From assembly GCF_000787575.1 (NCBI RefSeq), contig NW_012236528.1, positions 1,055,552 to 1,119,551 of the forward strand: a DNA stretch of 64,000 nucleotides. Direction: 5' to 3'. Both the position numbers and the translations under genes were made by a program. Positions 57,590 through 64,000 of the stretch are shown here, piece after piece. The stretch's first letter is position 1. Each line of letters begins with the position of its first letter. This DNA is from Acytostelium subglobosum LB1. Taxonomy: Eukaryota; Evosea; Eumycetozoa; Acytosteliales; Acytosteliaceae. The notes beneath the pieces were generated by a model. That model was not told the DNA's origin and searched no databases. It saw only the letters and a list, made by a program, of their open reading frames with translations.

Positions 57590-57738
57590 GTATTATCTAT
57601 TTGTTAACTCATTGAATGAATGAATGAATGAATGAACATTCCCTAAACCACTCCCTCAACTCAACTTCCACAAAGTTGCAAGTTGTTTTGTTGTTGTCGT
57701 GGCGATAAATAAAGTGTCGCACACCTTGGCATTCTTTA

Positions 57739-60700
57739 TTACATGATGGTGATGATTATGGTGACAATGGATACAAGTACAAGTACAATGAATGATGGTA
57801 TGTTCCTAACTGCAACAGATAGTCCTGTTGTTGTTGAAGAAGTAGTGGTAGTTGACGACTGAGTGGAAGTTGTTGGCGAGTTGGTAGTGGTCGTTGGTGA
57901 GTTGGTAGTTGTGGTGGTCGACGACGGTTGAGATGTTGTCGTTGTGGTAGTTGTCGACAAGAGTGTTGTAGTCGATGATGATGTAGTTGTGGTCGTGCTG
58001 ACTGGAGAGCAAGGTGTGGAGCTGTAGGTGCCACCGACCTTTGGACGAACGCACTCTAGATTGTAGCCAACAGAGTCAGATGATAACTCAATACGGTAGG
58101 ACGATGCGCCAACAGTCACTTCGAAGCAGGTCAGGGCGCCAACACAGCTGCCCAGCTTGGTCACGGTGCGCGTGGCAGGCAGCGAAGTCTGGTTCTTGGC
58201 GGCGGTCATCAAGAACACTCGGGCATCGGGCGAGCTGACGGGTGCGGACTGGGAGTAGCGTGTGCGATACACAGTGTTGATGGGTGCCTGTGACTCAAAG
58301 GTGATGTTGCCATCGACCACGAATGAGGTCAAGGCCGACACGGACGCTCCAACAATGCGGCCGACGGAGGTGGCCATCTCGGGCTGTGCGAGGTCATTGC
58401 ACTTTGGTCGGAGCTCAATCTCGGACTGACTGACCAACGAGGGTTCCGTGTGCCAGACCCACATGCCACACGTGGCAATGTATGTTGGAACGCGGTTCGA
58501 GTAGAAGTACTCGCTCACACTCACCGATTGCAGACGATCATGCTTGGTGAATGAGTCCACGAGGATGTAGTGGCCGCCTGGTACAGAGATGGCGTATCTT
58601 AGCATGCGCTTGAGCCATCCATCGGCACTCCTGTTGCGGCCAAACACATCGCTGCCGTCCAACTTGAAGTAGTCGATGGATAGGCCGTCGACAGTCTGGT
58701 TGAACTTCTCGATGGTTCCGCGCACCGGTGAGAACTGGCCCTTGTTGACAATGGTTGGCTTGCTCGAGTCCCAGGCATCCTCCACGACCATAGTACTGGC
58801 GCCTCCTCCTCCATTGTCCAACTGCAATGTCTTGTCATCCTTGGCGATGGTGCCGTATGACATGTCGCTGACGAACCTGCTGCCAAAGCCCGACCAGATG
58901 ATGCCTCCAAAGTCTGACTCTGTGTGGGGGTAGCCGTTGTACTTGGCCTCCAATGCCAGGCCCGTGTAGCCCTCAAGCTGGCGACGAACATCGATGGCGT
59001 AGCCATTGTCAACAACGCGACGACGGAACATTCCATTTCCACCCACTGGATACAGTGATGCCTTGTCGCCAAGTGATGGACACTTGCGAACGACGGCAGA
59101 CCAGTTACGCGCCATCACAGGGTAATAGTCGTAGCCAATGTCAAAGCCCGAGTTGAAGTAGTTGTTGATCCAAAACGCGGCAACAGCACATGGGTCGACG
59201 TTGGCCGTGCCCACCTGGAGTATCTCGCGAATGTACATTGAGTAGATAGGTGTGAGTGAGCCATACTGCGTGATGTGACTGTCACCAAAGTCCATTGTCA
59301 GGCCGTCCACGAGGATGGCATCCAGGATCCACTTGTAGCTTGTCTCAAAGTAGTTCCAGCGGGGCGATTCGAGGTGGATGCCAAAGGTGTTGCTGATCAA
59401 CATGTCCATCTCAATGATGTTGTCGACGTTCATCGATGTGTAGTGTGCCAGACCCTCGACAAACACGCCGTCCGACGCGATGGTGTAGCGAGTGCGGTAC
59501 ATCACGGAGAGGATGTCCGTGAGCAGACCCTGCGCAAGTGTACTGTTCTCATACCAGCGAGCAACAGACAGGTAGATGGCACCAGAGGAGAGCACGGGCG
59601 TCCAGTTGTTGCCGTTCCAAATGTTCCATGAACGGTTCTTGTAGTTTCGACGGAAGTTGGCGGCCATCTCATCGATCTTTGATGAGACTAGTGCGCGCTG
59701 GTCCACGGCCAGGTCGTTGTAGAACAGGTCGTAGAAGACACTCCAGTACTTGCACGGGCCTTTGGAGCCGAGGTCAAAGCCAAAGGGACCGTAGCCATCA
59801 CCATAGTTGGGGTCAGACCACACCCAGTTGCTGAACCAGGACAACTCCTTGGCAATGAAGAGTGGGACCAGGGCATCCAGGTCGGCTTGGGAGAAGTAAC
59901 AATCATTGCGACCAAGCGCAAAGCATGAGCGCAGGAAGCGTATGACGTACATGACGTTGAGGCCATTGTTATACTGATTGTACTGGTCCCATGTGACCGT
60001 GCCATCAAAGTACTTCTTGGCAAGGGTGTGCTGTCTGAGCGTGGCGACACGGTTGTTCCTGCACGATGAGCCAGAGAACAGGACTGTCTCATACGAGTCC
60101 CTGACACTCTTGACGCCAATTCCCAGTGTGGCAAGGCTGTCGCATGGCAGCGTGTAGAATGGGTTGACCTTGGTTTGCCAGAAGTATGAGTGATTGCCAA
60201 AGAGACGAGGGCGCGAGGGGTCTGGCAGCGAGTTGTAGGTGAACTCCAGACCATTGAGTATAGACACGGATACGATGCCAAGGGACTTGTGTTCGTAGAT
60301 ATAGCAGTTCTGGATGGGCTGAGTTGAGTCGCACTCAGTCTTGTAGGGATAGGTGTTGAAGGCAAAGATGACCACGTCGATCTCCTTAATCGACGCGTCC
60401 TTAAACTCGGAGGGCAATTGGATATTGAGCTCGGGGTCGTCCAAGTATGGACCCATGATCATGTAGCCACCTGCACTGGGCGTTCCAAGCAGTACCCAAT
60501 AGCCCGCGGCAGTGGTCCTGGACCATTGTCCCTCGATGCGAAGGTTACACTCGGGAGTCGAGCCACTCATACAGGGGTTGCCGCCATACGCGTAGAGTTG
60601 GAAGCCACCACCGCGGCGTGGGTCAAGGTTGATGCGCAGACTAAGTGGTTGGCCTAGCTCGGAGCGTGGTGGTACGGGGAAACGGAACTGTGCCCATGTA

Positions 60701-61220
60701 GGATTGGCACTAACAGGGGTCGTGTTGACTGGTTCGCGCTTGTTGTACAACACCATCACATTGTTGGTGCCTAGGCCAACGCGACAGGCAGTGGCTGCGC
60801 CATTCGCCTGAGTGGAGCCGTACTCTATTCCTTGTTGAGGGAACTTGGCAGTGTTGGGCAATGACAGACCACAGGCATTGGGTGTCCATTGACTTGCAGT
60901 CAACGTGAACGTAGTGAATGGATTGGATTCAAAGCTACTAAAGTCTGCGCCAATGTAGGTCTTTGGTGGTGATGGTATCGAAGAGTTGAAGTACTTCAAT
61001 ATGCTATTAGTGAGTGGCGTTAGTCATGTGTGTGGGTTGGAGTGCGGCAACTGTTACCGATGTGTGGCCGCATAAAACTTTAATGCGGCCAGTGTGAGCT
61101 AATTACTTACTTTGGATCGATTGAGTCCCAATTGGTAGTTGATGGTAATGCACTATGTACACATGATACACTAACAAGTACCAACAACAATAACATTAAC
61201 ATTGATGATGAGTTCATCAT
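57739..61220 (-). CDS. Secreted heparinase II/III or alginate-lyase-like enzyme with Thr-rich stalk
   Basis: Two exons, 61220-61111 and 61003-57739, joined in phase; 1124 residues. Exon 1 encodes a signal peptide (LLLLLVLVSVSCVHSA). The central region has the alpha-toroid signatures of heparinase/alginate lyases: WNIWNGNNWTPVLSSGAIYL and DGVFVEGLAHYTSMNVDNI, followed by a beta-sandwich-rich half. Asn-X-Ser/Thr sites are common. The last 120 residues form a long Thr/Ser/Pro stalk of mucin type, ending in a hydrophobic tail (FIVLVLVSIVTIIITIM) that suggests a GPI anchor or membrane helix. Likely role: cleaving uronate-containing polysaccharide at the cell surface or in the matrix. The substrate is inferred, and the catalytic residues were not matched one by one. 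Confidence 0.8.
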
Positions 61221-61906
61221 TGTATACTGACTGATATAGATATATTTATCTCTATCTAATCATGTGATTAAAGTAATGATGTTCCGTCGTTGAAGATGAT
61301 GATTAGACATGATGAAGATATGTTATGAACCTTACTTATGCGATTGAAATGATGATCGCTTTGATGCGCAAGTTAATAGCGCGCCTGCCCGTAGACACCT
61401 TATAAAGACACCTCACATGTCTCCAATAAATCATGACATCACAAAAGACAAGAGGGTCGCATGTGGCATGTGGCTGACCAAACGGTGTTTGCCCAATAAA
61501 TTGATATTATTAAATAAGGTGAGCCGGATGATCATCCGGTCCATGGCCACGCGGCGGACCCATCCACCACCTTTGGGTGGGTATCTTTAGCTTTGTTGGA
61601 TGGATGGTTGGACTGTTGATTGTTTGCATGAATACGGTTGGGTAACGGTCACATAGATGGTTGGACACAAGAAGCTGTTTGGTTTGGACACTCCGAGTGT
61701 TGGCTGGCTGGGTGGATGACTGGCTGATCAAGCGTGCGGGCCTTCTTGATGGTGATCATTGATCACAATCATTGTTGTGGTTATGACTAAGATTGATCAT
61801 TGTAAAGTATCAATCACCATCGAGCAGTTGTCGACGATTCAGTGAATGCCAACCAAGGGAGTAGTGTGTGAGTGATCGATTGAATGAACATCCTGCCTCG
61901 AGAGCA
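61221..61906. promoter_or_regulatory. Spacer between the lyase and TFIIE genes
   Basis: Holds the promoter of the lyase gene. A perfect 16-base palindrome, CCGGATGATCATCCGG (61524-61539), and nearby TGATCATTGATCA-type sequence are possible protein-binding sites. No gene seen. Confidence 0.5.
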
Positions 61907-62662
61907 TTAGTTGGCATTAGGATCAAAGTCTTGGATGTGAACATTCGTCACCTTGGTCACTCTTCTCTTCTTCTCTTTCTTCTCCACTTGCTTCGCCTTG
62001 ATGGTACGCGCAGTCTCTGCAAACTCGACCAGTGACAGACCAGCCTCCTTCATGGTTGACTCGAGATCGACCTCCTTTGGCATCACAATGTCCTTCCACA
62101 TGTTGACAAGCTCAGCGCTGACGGGTATCCTGTAGCGCTCGTCATTGTAGAACAACATCTGGTCGTCTGCCTTCTCGTTGTGCTTGACGACGAAGATCTC
62201 CTTGGCATCGCGCATCCTGTTGACGTCCTGCTCGATCTGTCTGTATGACTCGCGCAGCTCGCCCATCGTTATGCCGTACGGGTACTTTGAGAGAAGTTCG
62301 ATGATGTCCTTTGGGCTCTTGACATCAAACAGCGGCTTGAAGCACAGTGTCGTATCGTTCAGGAACTCTATCTTGGGGTTGGCGCGAAGACTGTCGATCA
62401 GCTCCTGGTTACCCTCGATCCTGTGCGGTGTCGATGCCATCAGCTCCTCGAATGTCGCTGGCTCGCCTTCAAGCGACTTGAGATGTGTGAGGATGTCGTA
62501 GACGACACGACCAATCGGTACATTCTTCTGCTGTGACACTGCCGCCGACGACGACATATACGTCGCCTTTGTAGCCGATGACAGCGGTCTCTTCTGTTGT
62601 CCATTCAAGAATGATTTGCCATCACCAAATGTCTTCCTTTCTGTAATCTTCTGACTATCCAT
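61907..62662 (-). CDS. gtf2e2: General transcription factor IIE subunit 2 (TFIIE beta)
   Basis: A single exon of 251 residues. The first winged helix (GRVVYDILTHLKSLEGEPAT, then IDSLRANPKIEFLNDTTLCFKP) and the second (SPKDIIELLSKYPYGITMGEL, then EIFVVKHNEKADDQMLFYND) align with human GTF2E2, including the NNPKIE and ILFFND counterparts. The C-terminal tail is Lys-rich (KQVEKKEKKRRVTK). TFIIE beta works with TFIIE alpha to recruit TFIIH and open promoters for RNA polymerase II in the nucleus. Length is slightly under the usual 290; the N-terminal Ser-rich part is shorter. Confidence 0.93.
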   Translation of the reverse strand: MDSQKITERKTFGDGKSFLNGQQKRPLSSATKATYMSSSAAVSQQKNVPIGRVVYDILTHLKSLEGEPATFEELMASTPHRIEGNQELIDSLRANPKIEFLNDTTLCFKPLFDVKSPKDIIELLSKYPYGITMGELRESYRQIEQDVNRMRDAKEIFVVKHNEKADDQMLFYNDERYRIPVSAELVNMWKDIVMPKEVDLESTMKEAGLSLVEFAETARTIKAKQVEKKEKKRRVTKVTNVHIQDFDPNAN

Positions 62663-63258
62663 TCTATACTCTGTTAATGTTTTATATGTAATGATATGTT
62701 GATTATTGGTTGTTGTTGATGGTTTGATTAAGTGATAGGATGGATGAGTACTTGTGATGTCAGTCAGAGTACTACTATTGAAGAAGACGATGAATCTGTC
62801 TCAATGTTCAATTATCACTTAATCATTCGATTGAATGAATGGGTGAGAGAGTGAATGAAAGTGAACAGACCTTGTTTTTGAAGTTGGAAGTTGAACCTGA
62901 AGTGGGGGGAAGGAATGCACACTTAGTTAACCCTTGTTTATTCAAGTTTCTTACAATACTTACAAACTCAAAAGTTTAAGTTTAATCAGGCAACAAACAT
63001 TCTAGTGAGATCATGATCAAGTTCCTTTATTGATTTATGATCATAAGCATAAAGGATATACTATGGTCAAAGAAATAATAATACTAAAAGGAAGATGATA
63101 TAGAAAACCACAATGTTGGAACATTTCCAACTCGAACTACTAGGCAAGTAGATAGTCTTATCAGCAATCTCCAACCACTAAAGTAATCCCCAACCTTTAT
63201 ATATTCCCCTATAACATACTATTAATAATCTTCATTCAATTATTCGTATTGACCTACG
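62663..63258. other. Spacer upstream of TFIIE beta
   Basis: AT-rich, 600 bases, no supported coding frame. It probably includes the TFIIE beta promoter and the 3' flank of the ubiquitin-like fragment. Confidence 0.45.
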
Positions 63259-63456
63259 TTAAGATATGATCAACTTGATTATCACGAATAATAGGTTACA
63301 ATGATCAACAAATACCTTACGACCAAGCACCCAAATTTGCTCACTGTTTACTCCAATCCTCCATATCTTGGATTTATCTATGACATTCTCGATCTTGTCT
63401 GAGTCCTCTTCCTCAAGTGTAGTCTTACCTGTGAGAGTTTTCACGAAAATCTTCAT
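63259..63456 (-). pseudogene. Ubiquitin-derived fragment, diverged
   Basis: A 65-codon frame that starts like ubiquitin (KIFVKTLTGKTTLEEEDSDK, then IENV, where ubiquitin has [21 protein letters not shown]). It then diverges to KSKIWRIGVNSEQIWVLGRK, a loose echo of the central part of the fold. The Lys-48 region and the C-terminal Gly-Gly are absent; the frame runs on into unrelated hydrophobic residues. It could be a decayed copy, or the first exon of a diverged ubiquitin-like gene, since a donor-like GTATTT follows RK. The first reading is preferred. Confidence 0.65.
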
Positions 63457-63503
63457 GCACTCTTGTTTGTTTGATTGTTTGTATGTTTGTCATCTTCAAC
63501 TTG

Positions 63504-63739
63504 TTAGTCATTATCATCATATACATAGTCATTGTCCAAGAGGATGAAGTAATCGAGGGTTTCACTAAACTTGCGCATCACTAAAACACACAAAAAAAAC
63601 AAAACAAAAATACAAACTGGGCTGAGTTATAGTGAGAACTCCTCATACTTGGCCCACCAAAAACACCAAAAACAATTCTCCACTCACCTCTTCCTCTTCC
63701 GCCTCCTCCACACTTCAGCAACAACACAATAACAATCAT
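63504..63739 (-). CDS. Possible tiny two-exon gene
   Basis: A two-exon model, 63739-63688 and 63580-63504, with a strong GTGAGT donor and TTTTAG acceptor; 42 residues. The first exon is hydrophobic and Gly-rich (MIVIVLLLLKCGGGGRGR), then MRKFSETLDYFILLDNDYVY with stop. The splice signals are good but the peptide is short and unrecognised. Confidence 0.25.
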
Positions 63740-63833
63740 ACATCATCTTACTAGTACTATAAATCACTCACTCACTCTCTCCTCACGCACTCCCGATCCT
63801 CGCCTCTCTCCATCAACTCTCCATCATCTATCT

Positions 63834-63871
<38 letters not shown>

Positions 63872-64000
63872 TCATCAATATCAACCTCTTCACTCGTTTA
63901 TATTTGTACAATACTATATACAACATTATCTACCATTATCTATACTACCTATCAATCAATAATCAATCATTCAATCTATTAGCTGTTCATTTAAGAATGT
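63740..64000. promoter_or_regulatory. Right-edge spacer
   Basis: C/T-rich then AT-rich sequence with CAAT repeats, cut by the window edge. It looks like a promoter or leader of a gene lying beyond the window on the plus strand. No gene can be supported. Confidence 0.35.
63834..63872. repeat. CAAT tetranucleotide repeat
   Basis: About nine copies of CAAT/AATC in tandem (around 63835-63870), part of the same simple repeat family found in introns of this window. Confidence 0.85.

Noticed and set aside
60089-60365. Thr/Arg-rich minus-strand frames overlapping the lyase
   Set aside because: They overlap the long lyase frame, which has clear domain signatures.
1-64000. CRISPR arrays, operons or ribosome binding sites
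   Set aside because: The window is eukaryotic with spliced genes; regular tetranucleotide repeats are simple repeats, not spacer arrays.
1-64000. tRNA or snRNA genes
   Set aside because: No cloverleaf box A/B pair, DUSE-type promoter or class I RNA end motif was recognised by eye; a dedicated scan could still find one.

Overview
The window comes from a social amoeba (dictyostelid). It has short introns of about 50-100 bases with GTAAGT/GTATGT donors, poly-Asn and poly-Gln tracts, AT-rich spacers beside coding DNA of moderate GC, and gene families typical of the group: B-box/kelch proteins, ankyrin-like MFES/MSDP families, Ste20 kinases, RasGEFs, LYAR and small Cys-rich secreted proteins. The species cannot be fixed from sequence alone. 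All spliced models were built by hand from splice signals and reading-frame phase. No homology search was run, so family names rest on recognised motifs.

Layout. 0.5-3.3 kb: a uridine-kinase/CYTH (TTM1/2-like) protein and a Ure2/YfcG-type glutathione transferase. 4.8-8.4 kb: a RasGEF with a six-segment, voltage-sensor-like membrane domain, interrupted near its start by a 100-N assembly gap in a CAGTCA repeat. 8.5-10.1 kb: glutathione synthetase, so two glutathione genes lie within 8 kb. 10.4-17.6 kb: a tandem array of three B-box/kelch-like genes plus one decayed copy, all on the minus strand. 17.9-19.3 kb: an alpha/beta hydrolase. 19.4-22.4 kb: sparse, with two small candidate genes, one rich in S/T-P sites and ending in an RxLF motif. 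22.4-24.4 kb: CTNNBL1 (spliceosome). 25.9-27.4 kb: a three-repeat MYB factor. 28.4-31.4 kb: an MST/Hippo-like Ste20 kinase. 32.1-36.0 kb: a LYAR nucleolar protein followed by three secreted proteins.

36.25-40.37 kb: a complete-looking piggyBac-type DNA transposon flanked by TTAA, with a multi-exon transposase on the minus strand. Nearly all isolated N bases in the window lie inside it, which suggests collapsed near-identical copies. 40.7-45.4 kb: condensin subunit CAP-D2. 45.5-46.7 kb: two short unrecognised genes. 47.3-51.2 kb: two adjacent ankyrin-like family genes, the upstream one carrying an apparent internal inversion and the downstream one with a decayed 3' end; a canonical intron could join the two in frame. 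51.8-53.9 kb: a low-complexity protein and ribosomal protein eL27. 54.2-57.6 kb: a 1081-residue F-box/repeat-like protein. 57.7-61.2 kb: a secreted heparinase/alginate-lyase-like enzyme with a Thr/Ser-rich stalk and hydrophobic C-terminus. 61.9-62.7 kb: TFIIE beta. 63.3-63.7 kb: a ubiquitin-derived fragment and a possible tiny two-exon gene.

The housekeeping genes (eL27, TFIIE beta, condensin, CTNNBL1, glutathione synthetase) are unrelated in function, so the order looks like ordinary eukaryotic mixing, not a pathway cluster. Two large genes need a single-base correction in a homopolymer to read through, which points to sequencing indels in this assembly.
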